Notes under the pieces: model-generated
What the model was told of the DNA's origin: nothing
Databases searched by the model: none
The model's input: only the letters and a program-made list of their open reading frames with translations
Assembly: GCA_050730675.1 (NCBI GenBank)
Contig: JBOHNM010000049.1
Location: 1-25,397, forward strand
Length of the DNA: 25,397 nt
Reading direction: 5' to 3'
Source: JBOHNM01 sp050730675
GTDB taxonomy: Bacteria; Planctomycetota; Phycisphaerae; Phycisphaerales; UBA1924
Shown: positions 15,464 to 22,675 of the stretch, in pieces
Numbering within the stretch: the stretch's first letter is position 1
Layout: the number at the start of each line of letters is the position of its first letter
Position numbers and translations under genes: made by a program

Positions 15464-15559
15464 CGGCGCGGAGCAGGCGTGTTCACGCCACGCGAGCGGG
15501 CCGATGAAACCCGACGCCACGATCCCAAAGTCAAAGGGCTGGACTTGGGCCCCTGCGGC

Positions 15560-16663
15560 TCACTGGCAGCCGTGCGCGAACGTCTCGAGGAAGAGGATGA
15601 CATCGTCGGCTGTCCAATCGCCGTCGGGGCCGGTCGTGCCGCCGAGCCCGGCGATGTCCGCAAGCGGGTCGAGAGCGAAGAACGCGCTCAGGAAAGCGGT
15701 GACATCGTCGGGCGTGAGCGTGCCGTCGGGAGTCGGCGCACCGCCGAGGGAGGCGACATCAGCAGCCGAGCATGGATCCTGGACGACGCCCGAACGGACA
15801 ATGCGGAACCCCCACGCCACGCCATCGCTCAACGGCGCCAGGCTGCCGCGCGCATCGCTCCGCAGATCCTCCTCGGCGCTGAGACGACTGCCGCCCCGTA
15901 GCCCGCGGCGGACGGGGCCCGAGGCCGTGGAGATGATCGTTTCGTTCCACTCCCAGACGTTCCCGGCCATGTCGTGGACGAACCAGAAGTTCGCCAGGTA
16001 CGAACGGACATTGGTGGTGTCGGGATGCGAGCTGTTGTAGTTCGCCCGCGCCGTCGTCGCGGTGTTGCTCGATGTGGGATAGAGCCAGTAGCCGCCGGCC
16101 GGGCCGCTCTGGGTCACCGGCTGGTGGTACGCCGCCTTGTACCACTCGTCCTCGCTCGGCACCGCCCACAGCCACCCCGCGTTGCGCGTGATGGTGTTCT
16201 GACTGATGCCGGCGGGCGTGATCGTGTACGCGCCGTCCTCCGTGGTGCTGTTGCCCTGCGCACCCGTCGGCTGGCCGTTGTGCAGCCAGTTGGCGAAGCG
16301 CGTCGCATTCCAGAACGAGACCGAGTGCACGGGGTGGTTCGCGCGGCCGCTGATCGTCGTGTACACGTACGAGCCAGGCGAGCCCGAGCGTGTGATGCCG
16401 CCCAGCGAGCCGCCCATGGCGGCGTTGTAGAGGCCGTTGGTGTCGGTGTGGGCGACAGCGTTAAGGAACGCACAATACTGCCCGTTAGTCACCTCGGTCG
16501 CGCCGATGTTGTAGTCGTACGCCACGGCGCCGTAGCCGGTGGTATCCGCCGCATTGCCGGCGTGGTCAATCGGTACGGTGCGGATATAGATCTGCCCCAG
16601 CGATGAGTTGGCGCCAATGATGGCCGCCAGAACGCCCATGAAGACGAGTGACTTGGTACGCAT
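15560..16663 (-). CDS. Exported SUMF1-fold protein with C-terminal GC-type dockerin
   Basis: A 367-residue protein. The signal peptide is at 1-23 (cleavage after SLG). A formylglycine-generating-enzyme (SUMF1) fold occupies about 45-285, with EVTNGQYCAFLNAV, HPVHSVSFWNATRFANWLH, WAVPSEDEWYKAAY, FVHDMAGNVWEWNE and GFRIVRS. A dockerin-like pair of acidic repeats at 292-366 ends in HGCQ, of the Gly-Cys type seen in planctomycetes. The only core cysteine is in NGQYC. The cysteine pair of active FGE near RSDARGS...GFR is absent, so sulfatase-activating chemistry is unlikely, and no sulfatase is nearby. GAGGAG upstream of the ATG supports the start. It probably acts outside the cell, perhaps anchored through the dockerin. 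Confidence 0.92.
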   Translation of the reverse strand: MRTKSLVFMGVLAAIIGANSSLGQIYIRTVPIDHAGNAADTTGYGAVAYDYNIGATEVTNGQYCAFLNAVAHTDTNGLYNAAMGGSLGGITRSGSPGSYVYTTISGRANHPVHSVSFWNATRFANWLHNGQPTGAQGNSTTEDGAYTITPAGISQNTITRNAGWLWAVPSEDEWYKAAYHQPVTQSGPAGGYWLYPTSSNTATTARANYNSSHPDTTNVRSYLANFWFVHDMAGNVWEWNETIISTASGPVRRGLRGGSRLSAEEDLRSDARGSLAPLSDGVAWGFRIVRSGVVQDPCSAADVASLGGAPTPDGTLTPDDVTAFLSAFFALDPLADIAGLGGTTGPDGDWTADDVILFLETFAHGCQ

Positions 16664-16974
16664 CGCTTTGGCTCCTCGGTTCGGCCCGGTCCAGCCGTCG
16701 TCACACCCGCTGGGAGTGAGGGGTGGGCTGCTGCATCAGTCTACCTCAAGGCCCGCCGACGACCAGCAAGAACTACGCCGCTCCCCGCCACCTGCGGCCG
16801 GAGTGGGGGGCTCTTGCGAGTTTGTGGCAAGACGATCGCCATGGCTCGAGTCTACTGCGTGAGGAGCCGGGCGTCGTTGCCTTTTTCCGGGCAGGGGGTG
16901 CGGGGGCGGCACGCCACCCGCATCAGTAAATCACGCTCATTCCCCACGTGAAGTCCGCAGACGATGATCAGATA

Positions 16975-17047
16975 GCGTGCGGGCAGCGCGGCACAGGGAT
17001 GCCGCAGGCGAAGCCCCCCCCGCGCCCGCACGCATGAAGGCGAAGGG
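16975..17047. repeat. Structured dispersed repeat, copy 1
   Basis: Outer arms GCGTGCGGGC (16975-16984) and GCCCGCACGC (17024-17033) are perfect inverted repeats. An inner hairpin GCGGCA-CAGGGA-TGCCGC occupies 16988-17005. The tail ATGAAGGCGAAGGG completes the similarity to copy 2. The blocks GCACAGGGATGCCGC and GCGCCCGCACGCATG are identical in both copies. It lies about 160 bp upstream of the gene at 17210, in the same orientation as copy 2. Confidence 0.75.
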
Positions 17048-17059
17048 TTTGACATGTGC

Positions 17060-17091
17060 CACTGACCACGCTGTCCTCAGCGGGGTCAGTG
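17060..17091. repeat. Strong hairpin upstream of the zinc-ribbon gene
   Basis: CACTGACC, A, CGCTG, loop TCCT, CAGCG, G, GGTCAGTG: 13 paired bases with one A-G mismatch. The sequence GGTCAGTG occurs once more at 17176-17183, so the 3' arm motif is repeated. It could be a transcription terminator, an RNA structure in the leader of the gene at 17210, or part of a mobile repeat. Confidence 0.6.
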
Positions 17092-17137
17092 TTCAACGGA
17101 TGGGGCGTCGTTCACGCGACCAGCGTTGACCCGGAAG

Positions 17138-17162
17138 CAATGACCCCGAAGCGGAGTCATTG
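17138..17162. repeat. Second hairpin upstream of the zinc-ribbon gene
   Basis: CAATGAC, C, CCG, loop AAG, CGG, A, GTCATTG: 10 paired bases with one C-A mismatch. The arm core ATGAC resembles the CTGAC of the hairpin at 17060, so the two may be related. Confidence 0.5.
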
Positions 17163-17209
17163 GCACAGGACTTCGGGTCAGTGCCACCCGTCCCGAATAC
17201 ACTTAACTC

Positions 17210-17914
17210 GTGCTCGCCGAGCGCCACAGCCCAAAGTTCATTGTTGTTGCGGCCCTGCTTGCCTTGACATGGGTTGCCCTGTTTGCTGTGGTCTTGGCAA
17301 ACGAGGTGCGTCGCTCCTGTAACTGGTACAGGTCCGAATGGAGTGTGATCATTGTTACGGAGCGAAGCGGCAGGTACTTGGCAACAAACACGCCCACCTT
17401 TTGGTCGGAAAAGCGGTGGCCGCTGGCGCCCGGCGACTCAGCCGTGATTATCCATCTCGATGACCGCGGCATGCGGTACCTCGGCGCGGATGGCCTAACC
17501 ACGCTCGATGAGCGGGACATTCGGACAACTTGGATGGGCTTTGATGGTGGTGGTGGATTCACGCTCGAAAGGGACGTGGCGGCCCAAGCGGCCGCGGAAC
17601 TTGTCAAGATGCTGCCAGGCGACCCAGCCGTGCTGGCGGAGTTCGAGAAGTTTGCAGATGGTCTGACGCCGCAGCAACTGCTTAACGAAGGACATACCGG
17701 AGGAACGAACTATTCCTGGTCAGGAATTCGCGAGCAGATTGCGGGGAGCGCCCTTTATGCGACCGGCTACTGGTCACCGTTCGCCCTTGTCGGACTGACA
17801 TTGCTGTGGATCTGGCGGCGCTCACCGCGGCACGGCCACTGCGGCAAGTGCGGCTATGACCTGACTGGGCTTACAGGTGACGTGTGTCCCGAGTGCGGCG
17901 GCGTGCGCGTGTGA
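17210..17914 (+). CDS. Membrane protein with C-terminal zinc ribbon (paralogue A)
   Basis: A 234-residue protein with an N-terminal membrane segment (about 10-30), an exported middle of about 155 residues, a second membrane segment (about 187-203) and a cytoplasmic zinc ribbon. The ribbon cysteines are C211, C214, C226 and C229 in HCGKCGYDLTGL...CPECGG. The ribbon type is shared with the genes at 18187 and 24865. The middle domain is not recognised. The start is a GTG with no ribosome binding site. Codon third positions are visibly richer in A/T than in neighbouring genes. A structured repeat flanks the gene on each side, with copy 2 beginning 4 bp after the stop. Function unknown. Confidence 0.78.
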   Translation: MLAERHSPKFIVVAALLALTWVALFAVVLANEVRRSCNWYRSEWSVIIVTERSGRYLATNTPTFWSEKRWPLAPGDSAVIIHLDDRGMRYLGADGLTTLDERDIRTTWMGFDGGGGFTLERDVAAQAAAELVKMLPGDPAVLAEFEKFADGLTPQQLLNEGHTGGTNYSWSGIREQIAGSALYATGYWSPFALVGLTLLWIWRRSPRHGHCGKCGYDLTGLTGDVCPECGGVRV

Positions 17915-17918
17915 GATT

Positions 17919-17984
17919 GCGTGGGGGCACGCGGGCACAGGGATGCCGCGGGCCCAGCGCGCCCGCACGCATGGAGGCGGAGGG
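17919..17984. repeat. Structured dispersed repeat, copy 2
   Basis: Outer arms GCGTGGGGGC (17919-17928) and GCCCGCACGC (17961-17970) pair with one mismatch. GCACAGGGATGCC at 17935-17947 forms the inner hairpin. The tail ATGGAGGCGGAGGG matches copy 1 with two changes, and the interior is 7 bp shorter than in copy 1. It begins 4 bp after the stop of the gene at 17210. Confidence 0.75.
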
Positions 17985-17994
17985 GTGTTTTCCC

Positions 17995-18175
17995 CGCCCC
18001 TTGGGCGGCCGGTGGTTGCGAGTGGCTTCAGCCACTCGAAGATGTGCCTCTTGACTCTGCGGCCCCTGGGGCCGACGCCACACCCCCCTCCCGTCGGCCC
18101 AAGGGGCCGAATGCGATACATGGGATCGCACCGAGTGGCTGAAGCCACTCGCAAGGGCCGAGCGCCCAAAGGGCG
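17995..18175. repeat. 181-bp nested inverted repeat (REP/BIME-like)
   Basis: The left arm 17995-18038 and right arm 18132-18175 are 44-nt imperfect inverted copies. Each arm contains its own palindrome: CGAGTGGC-TTCA-GCCACTCG on the left and CGAGTGGC-TGAA-GCCACTCG on the right. A second inner pair (GGCCCCTGGGGCCGAC at 18061-18076 against GTCGGCCCAAGGGGCC at 18093-18108) makes the structure nested around about 18085. The layout is like REP-sandwich elements mobilised by RAYT transposases. No transposase is in the window, so it would be non-autonomous. It sits between two convergent zinc-ribbon genes. Confidence 0.85.
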
Positions 18176-18186
18176 AAAGACCCGAT

Positions 18187-18780
18187 TTAGGCCGCCCTGC
18201 CCCCACCCCCACACTCCGGGCACGGCGCACCGGCCGCCAACCCGGCGAGGTCGTAGTCGCACTTGAGGCAGTGCCCGGTCATCGCCCGCCCCCGAGCCCG
18301 CCGCCCCGACCACACCAGCCACCCGCCGCCGAGCAGCGAGGCGAGGGCGAAAGGCTGAAGAGAGAACTTCACCAACCGAAAGGTGTGCGGCCGCCAAGCG
18401 GATCTCGGTGCTGCGTATGGGGTCTCGATCCACTGAACAGAGTTGAATTCAATTGGTCCCCACCGATCGCGCCGCTGATTGCCGTCTGTTGGCGGTTCCC
18501 ATAGGGGGACCAGTTGTGCCCAGATCGGGCCAGGTGCGTTCAGCGCCAAGAAGCGGCACTCCTGGGACCGCAAGCTGATGTCACAGTCTGCGTACTGAAC
18601 CTTTCCATTCAGGACAGCAACACAGGTTGTCCCATTGTCCCAACCGATGCCTTGCCACCACCTTGACGCCCCCCACACACCCGTGATCAGCACGCCGATC
18701 ACTAATAAGGACCACCCCGCCACCCGCCGCTTGCGGCCGGTTCGTGGGGGTTTCTTCGTGGTGGAACTTCGCCGAAACAT
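18187..18780 (-). CDS. Membrane protein with C-terminal zinc ribbon (paralogue B)
   Basis: A 197-residue protein. Basic residues 9-18 are followed by a membrane segment (about 20-41), an exported middle of about 95 residues, a second membrane segment (about 146-158) and a zinc ribbon with C171, C174, C187 and C190. The usual Gly after the second Cys is Asp (HCLKCDYDLAGL). The first 40 residues and the last 55 are nearly identical to the gene at 24865, but the middle is unrelated to it. The middle also uses more A/T-ending codons than the two ends. A GAGG-containing stretch precedes the ATG. It converges on paralogue A across the inverted repeat. Function unknown. Confidence 0.8.
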   Translation of the reverse strand: MFRRSSTTKKPPRTGRKRRVAGWSLLVIGVLITGVWGASRWWQGIGWDNGTTCVAVLNGKVQYADCDISLRSQECRFLALNAPGPIWAQLVPLWEPPTDGNQRRDRWGPIEFNSVQWIETPYAAPRSAWRPHTFRLVKFSLQPFALASLLGGGWLVWSGRRARGRAMTGHCLKCDYDLAGLAAGAPCPECGGGGRAA

Positions 18781-18854
18781 GCGGGGCTACCTCTCCCCCT
18801 CGAGCACTTCGACCCCTTCGCCCCTTCGCGGTCGGCCTTCATCTCATGCATCAA

Positions 18855-18880
18855 CTCTGTGGAGCTCTGTGTCCTCTGTG
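18855..18880. repeat. Short CTCTGTG tandem repeat
   Basis: CTCTGTG occurs at 18855-18861, 18865-18871 and 18874-18880 with 2-3 nt spacers. It fills much of the gap between the zinc-ribbon gene and the FmdB-like gene. No role is evident. Confidence 0.5.
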
Positions 18881-18895
18881 TACAGAGCCCTAGCC

Positions 18896-19135
18896 TCACG
18901 CCCCGCACGAGCCGCCCGGCCGCCGCCCGCACCCGCACGACCCGGTATGCACGTGCCCGCCGCCACCACCGCTCGCGCTCGTCGGATTCCCCGAAGATGC
19001 GAAGACCGAGTGCTTCCGCTTGAAGACCCGCCCCTTGCCGTCAGGATCCTGCACCGGCTTGTCGGCGTCGGCCATCGGCCGGATCAACTCAATCACGGTC
19101 CCGTCCGCGGCACACTCGTATTCATAAATCGGCAT
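18896..19135 (-). CDS. FmdB-like small zinc-ribbon protein, first Cys pair degenerate
   Basis: A 79-residue protein beginning MPIYEYECAADGTVIEL, which matches the conserved start of FmdB-type zinc-ribbon proteins (normally MPIYEYxCxxCG). Here the second cysteine of the first pair is replaced, giving CAADG. The usual second knuckle is also not evident. The C-terminal tail is Gly/Ser/Cys-rich with SCGCGRRPGGSCGA. A different metal-binding mode or loss of zinc binding is possible. I chose the ATG at 19135 because the family begins there; the open frame to 19204 crosses a tandem repeat. It is divergent from ppk2. Family members are often annotated as regulators, with little direct evidence. Confidence 0.78.
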   Translation of the reverse strand: MPIYEYECAADGTVIELIRPMADADKPVQDPDGKGRVFKRKHSVFASSGNPTSASGGGGGHVHTGSCGCGRRPGGSCGA

Positions 19136-19162
19136 CCCCAATCGTACCGCCGCCGGTACGCT

Positions 19163-19194
19163 CATTTGGCCATTTGGCCATTTGGCCATTTGCC
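19163..19194. repeat. CATTTGGC tandem repeat between fmdB-like gene and ppk2
   Basis: Three perfect 8-bp CATTTGGC units (19163-19186) plus a fourth with one change (CATTTGCC, 19187-19194). Just before it a hairpin CGTACCG-CCGC-CGGTACG occupies 19143-19160. Both lie in the 101-bp divergent promoter region, so copy-number change could alter spacing of regulatory sites. Confidence 0.75.
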
Positions 19195-19236
19195 TCGTGC
19201 CCAATGCCCGGTGCGCAGTGCCTTCTACCCTCCCCC

Positions 19237-20130
19237 ATGCCCAAGCAGGCCAAAACCCTCGAAGACTTCATCGCCCCCTGGCGCGTGACCGACGGCCGCA
19301 AGTTCCGCCTCAAGGACTACGACCCCGGCTCCACCAAGGGCTTCACCGACAAGGACGCCGCCGGCCCGCTGCTGGCCAACGGCATCCAGATGCTCGCCGA
19401 GCAGCAGGAGAAGCTCTACGCCCAGGACCGCTGGGCCCTGCTGCTGATCTTCCAGGCGATGGACGCCGCGGGCAAGGACGGCACCATCAAGCACGTCATG
19501 AGCGGCATCAACCCGCAGGGCGTGCAGGTCTATTCCTTCAAGGCCCCCTCGACCCAGGAACTCGACCACGATTTCATGTGGCGCACAACAATGTGCACGC
19601 CCGAGCGCGGCCGCATCGGCATCTTCAACCGCTCGTACTACGAGGAAGTCCTCGTCGTCAAGGTCCACCCCGAGTACCTCGCCCGCCAGCGCCTGCCCGA
19701 CGAGTGCACGGGCAAGAAGATCTGGGAGCACCGCTACGAGGACATCAACGCCTACGAGAAGTATCTCTCGCGCAACGGCGTGGTCATCCGCAAGTTCTTC
19801 CTCAATGTCTCCAGGGACGAGCAGCGCAAGCGTTTTCTCTCCCGCCTCGAGGACCCGCACAAGAACTGGAAATTCTCCACCGCCGACCTCGCCGAGCGCG
19901 CCCACTGGGACCACTACATGGACGCGTACCAGGAGATGATCCGCAGCACCTCCACCGAGCACGCACCCTGGTACGTCGTCCCCGCCGACAGCAAGTGGTA
20001 CACCCGCCTGGTCGTCGGCTCGGTCGTGCTCGACACGCTCCGCTCGCTCAAGCTCGATTTCCCCAAGGTGGATGCCGCCAAACGCAAGGAGCTGGCCGCC
20101 ATCCGCGACCAGGTCCGCAAGGAAAAGTGA
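19237..20130 (+). CDS. ppk2: Polyphosphate kinase 2 family protein
   Basis: A 297-residue cytoplasmic polyphosphate:nucleotide phosphotransferase. The P-loop is FQAMDAAGKDGTIKHV (72-87). The second nucleotide-site motif GIFNRSYYEEVLVVKVHPEYL (128-148) reads NRSYYEEVLVV, the form found in single-domain PPK2 proteins. RKFFLNVSRDEQRKRF and the WKFS...RAHWDHYMDAYQEMI segment follow, then APWYVVPADSKWYTR. It uses polyphosphate to phosphorylate nucleotides; which nucleotide cannot be read from the sequence. I chose the ATG at 19237 because MPKQAKTLEDFIAPWRV fits the family, while upstream codons lie in the tandem repeat. No strong ribosome binding site. Confidence 0.95.
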   Translation: MPKQAKTLEDFIAPWRVTDGRKFRLKDYDPGSTKGFTDKDAAGPLLANGIQMLAEQQEKLYAQDRWALLLIFQAMDAAGKDGTIKHVMSGINPQGVQVYSFKAPSTQELDHDFMWRTTMCTPERGRIGIFNRSYYEEVLVVKVHPEYLARQRLPDECTGKKIWEHRYEDINAYEKYLSRNGVVIRKFFLNVSRDEQRKRFLSRLEDPHKNWKFSTADLAERAHWDHYMDAYQEMIRSTSTEHAPWYVVPADSKWYTRLVVGSVVLDTLRSLKLDFPKVDAAKRKELAAIRDQVRKEK

Positions 20131-20169
20131 TCTCGCGCATCGTTGTTCCGGCCTTGCAAGGAGTGATCC

Positions 20170-21009
20170 ATGACCACGGCAGGTTCAACCACGGCCGGTT
20201 CAAAGATGTGGTGGCGGCACCTCGCCGGCCTCGGCGCGGCCGCCATATTGATGCTGGCCGGCTGCGCCTCGGCGTACCGCGCAGCCCTTGACAACCTCGA
20301 GGCCACCAAGCCCGCCTCGCTCAGCGGATGGACCACCGCCGAGATCGACGGTCAGAACGCCGAGGACTGGCTCTGGGATCGGAGCGCCATCATCGTCGGC
20401 GGCGCCGAGGACTTCACCGCGGTCTTCAACCCCGACCGCACCCGGATGCAGCGCACCAGCCTCGGCGACGAGAAGGCCGACGCCGGCAGCGCCGTCGCCG
20501 TCACGCCCGACGGCTACTTTCTCACCGCCGCCCATTGCGTCGAGAAGGCCCCGCTCTGGATCGTCCTCCGCACCGAGGACAATCAGCCGCAGCGCTACCC
20601 GGCACGGGTCGTCTGGGTCGGCGACGAATCCTCCGGCGGGCCCGACCTGGCGCTGATCCACATCGATGCGTCAACACCCAAGTACCTCGAAATCCACGAC
20701 GACCCCTTCGTCCCCAAGCAGGTCCTCTGCTGCGGCTCGGGGATCGGCTCACTCCGCTGGTGCGCCGGCCGCGGGGTCAGCGTCGGCGGCGGCATCTACC
20801 GCGGCGTCCCCTGCACCGTCACCGTCCACACCTCGCCGGTTTCGCTCGGCGACAGCGGCGGACCCGCCGTGGACGCCGCGGGCGTCTTTATCGGCGTCAA
20901 CATCGAGGTCGAGGTCCAGCTCGACGGCACCGACGCGCACGCGACGGCCATCCGCCCCGGTTCGCAGTGGCTGCGCGACCGCATCGCCGAAGACCGCACC
21001 AAGCACTGA
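20170..21009 (+). CDS. Lipoprotein trypsin-like serine protease
   Basis: A 279-residue protein with a lipobox LAGC (C32) after a hydrophobic stretch, so it is likely lipid-anchored. A chymotrypsin-fold protease domain covers about 75-270. The catalytic triad is visible: His in YFLTAAHCV, Asp in GGPDLALIHID and Ser in SLGDSGGPAV. No PDZ domain is attached, unlike DegP/HtrA. The AAGGAG at 20158-20163, 6 nt before the ATG, supports the start. It begins 39 bp after ppk2 on the same strand and may be cotranscribed with it. The substrate is unknown; protein quality control or processing outside the cytoplasm is plausible. Confidence 0.9.
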   Translation: MTTAGSTTAGSKMWWRHLAGLGAAAILMLAGCASAYRAALDNLEATKPASLSGWTTAEIDGQNAEDWLWDRSAIIVGGAEDFTAVFNPDRTRMQRTSLGDEKADAGSAVAVTPDGYFLTAAHCVEKAPLWIVLRTEDNQPQRYPARVVWVGDESSGGPDLALIHIDASTPKYLEIHDDPFVPKQVLCCGSGIGSLRWCAGRGVSVGGGIYRGVPCTVTVHTSPVSLGDSGGPAVDAAGVFIGVNIEVEVQLDGTDAHATAIRPGSQWLRDRIAEDRTKH

Positions 21010-21020
21010 TTTTTACGAAG

Positions 21021-22553
21021 TCACACCGCAGCAGCCGGCCGTCCCGGCCGCGCCGTGGGCACAAACCGCTTGAGCGCCGCGGCGCCGAGCCGCGGGATGA
21101 TCCACGCCGGACCAACACCTTTGTGGATAGCCCCGATCGTCACGTCCAGGGCCTTGATCACCTCGTCCGCGTCGGCCTTGCTGAACACCAGGGTGGGGAT
21201 CAGCTTGATGACATCCAGCCGGTGCCCGGCCACCTGCGCCAGCACGCCGTGCTCGGCCATCAGCGGAACGATGATCGACTGGCAGAAGAGGCTCGCATCG
21301 GCCTTGTGCACCGCGTCCCACGCCGTCCGCAGCACCAGGGTGTCGGGCCGGCCGAACTCGATGGCGACCATCAGCCCGCGCCCGCGCACATCCTTCACCA
21401 TCGCGTAGCGGCTCAGCTTCTCGCGCAGACCGTCGGTCAGGTACTTGCCGACATCGCTCGCGTTCTCCACGATCCGCTCGTGCCGCATCACGTGCAGCGC
21501 CGCCAGGCCCGCCACCATCGAGAGGTCGTTCTGCCCGAAGGTGTTCTGCATCTTGGCGCAGTTGGCCATGCCGTCGAAGGTCCGGGCGTGGATCCACTTC
21601 TTCATCAGCACGGCCGAGACCGGGCAGTACCCGCCCGACAGCGCCTTGGCCAGCACCAGGATGTCCGGCGTCCACGAGTCCCCCGCGCCGAACTGCTCGC
21701 ACGCGAACCACGTTCCTGTGCGTCCCAGGCCTGTCTGGATCTCGTCCACGACGAACAACGCTCCGTGCTTGGCGCACAGCCCGCTCGCCCGGCGCAAGAA
21801 GTCCTCCGCGGGGATGTTCACGCCCTTGCCCTGGATCGGCTCGGTGACGAACGCCGCGACATCGCCGCGGGTCAGTTCAAGCTCCAGCGCCGCCAGGTCG
21901 TTGAAGGGGATCTCGACGGTCCCCTCCATCATCGGGCCGAAGCCGTCGCGGAACTCCGCGTTGCCGGTGATCGCCAGCGAGCCCAGCGTCAACCCGTGGT
22001 ACGAGCGGTGGCAGTAGACGATGCGTGTGCGGCCCGTCGCCCGGCGCGCGAACTTGAGCGCCGAGTCCATTGCCTCGCCGCCGGCGCTGGCGAAGTAGAC
22101 CATCTCCAGCTCGCCCGGCCTCTGCGCCGTGGCCCCCGGCGCCATGTGCACCAGTTCCTTGGCGAGCAGCCCCGAGCAGCGGAAGAGCCCGACGCCCGGC
22201 AGGCTCGGCAGGTCCAGGTCCATCGCCTGCTTGATCGCGTCGCGGACCACCGGGTGGTTGCGCCCGCACGCGAAGACCGCGTACCCGCCCAGGCAGTCGA
22301 TGTACCGCCGGCCCCGGTCGTCGAAGAGGTACGCCCCCTCGCCACGCACATAATTGTGGTCAAACCCCAGCGTCTTGAGCACCGCCACCAGCGCGGGGTT
22401 CAGGTGGCGCTCGTGCAGGTCCATCAGCTCGTGCTCGTGCGCCGCCAGCAGCCCGGCAACGTCCAGCCGCGGCGTCCCCCCACCCGCGCCGGCGCGGAGC
22501 GCGCCCGCGTCAACACCGGCATGTCGTCCTTGGGAGGCGGGGGGCTGCTTCAA
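21021..22553 (-). CDS. Class III pyridoxal-phosphate aminotransferase
   Basis: A 510-residue PLP enzyme of the ornithine/acetylornithine/GABA aminotransferase class. Motifs are YIDCLGGYAVFACGRNHP (84-101), FASAGGEAMDSALKFAR (154-170), YCHRSYHGLTLGSLA (180-194), VVDEIQTGLGRTGTW (268-282, with cofactor-binding D270) and ILVLAKALSGGYCP with the Schiff-base lysine K303. The amine substrate cannot be assigned. I chose the TTG at 22553 because GGAGG lies 5 nt upstream. An in-frame ATG at 22679 overlaps the stop of the upstream gene, but the 42 extra codons look intergenic (A/T-ending codons, no similarity). It follows the PAS/GAF/receiver gene on the same strand. Confidence 0.88.
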   Translation of the reverse strand: MKQPPASQGRHAGVDAGALRAGAGGGTPRLDVAGLLAAHEHELMDLHERHLNPALVAVLKTLGFDHNYVRGEGAYLFDDRGRRYIDCLGGYAVFACGRNHPVVRDAIKQAMDLDLPSLPGVGLFRCSGLLAKELVHMAPGATAQRPGELEMVYFASAGGEAMDSALKFARRATGRTRIVYCHRSYHGLTLGSLAITGNAEFRDGFGPMMEGTVEIPFNDLAALELELTRGDVAAFVTEPIQGKGVNIPAEDFLRRASGLCAKHGALFVVDEIQTGLGRTGTWFACEQFGAGDSWTPDILVLAKALSGGYCPVSAVLMKKWIHARTFDGMANCAKMQNTFGQNDLSMVAGLAALHVMRHERIVENASDVGKYLTDGLREKLSRYAMVKDVRGRGLMVAIEFGRPDTLVLRTAWDAVHKADASLFCQSIIVPLMAEHGVLAQVAGHRLDVIKLIPTLVFSKADADEVIKALDVTIGAIHKGVGPAWIIPRLGAAALKRFVPTARPGRPAAAV

Positions 22554-22558
22554 CGGAT

Positions 22559-22563
22559 CCTCC
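22559..22563 (-). promoter_or_regulatory. Ribosome binding site supporting a TTG start
   Basis: GGAGG on the minus strand, 5 nt before an in-frame TTG at 22553. The competing ATG at 22679 has no such site. Confidence 0.6.
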
Positions 22564-22675
22564 GTCGAGGGGGCTCGAACACCGGCAACTTTATCAGCTT
22601 CGCACCGCGGGTTCCGGTCTCCCCCGGCAACTTCCGTCCGGCAAATACCCGACTCCCACCCAGAGGCCCGCCCTG

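Larger units (their letters stand above)
16664..17209. other. 546-bp gene-free region with repeats and hairpins
   Basis: No convincing gene. The part next to 16664 should hold the promoter of the SUMF1 gene, but I see no clear -35/-10. From 16975 on it holds a structured repeat also found at 17919 and two strong hairpins (17060-17091 and 17138-17162). Short open frames here cross the repeats and have no family similarity. Confidence 0.6.

Noticed and set aside
16852..17055. 67-codon minus-strand frame in the intergenic repeat region
   Set aside because: It is mostly repeat sequence, has no ribosome binding site and no family similarity.
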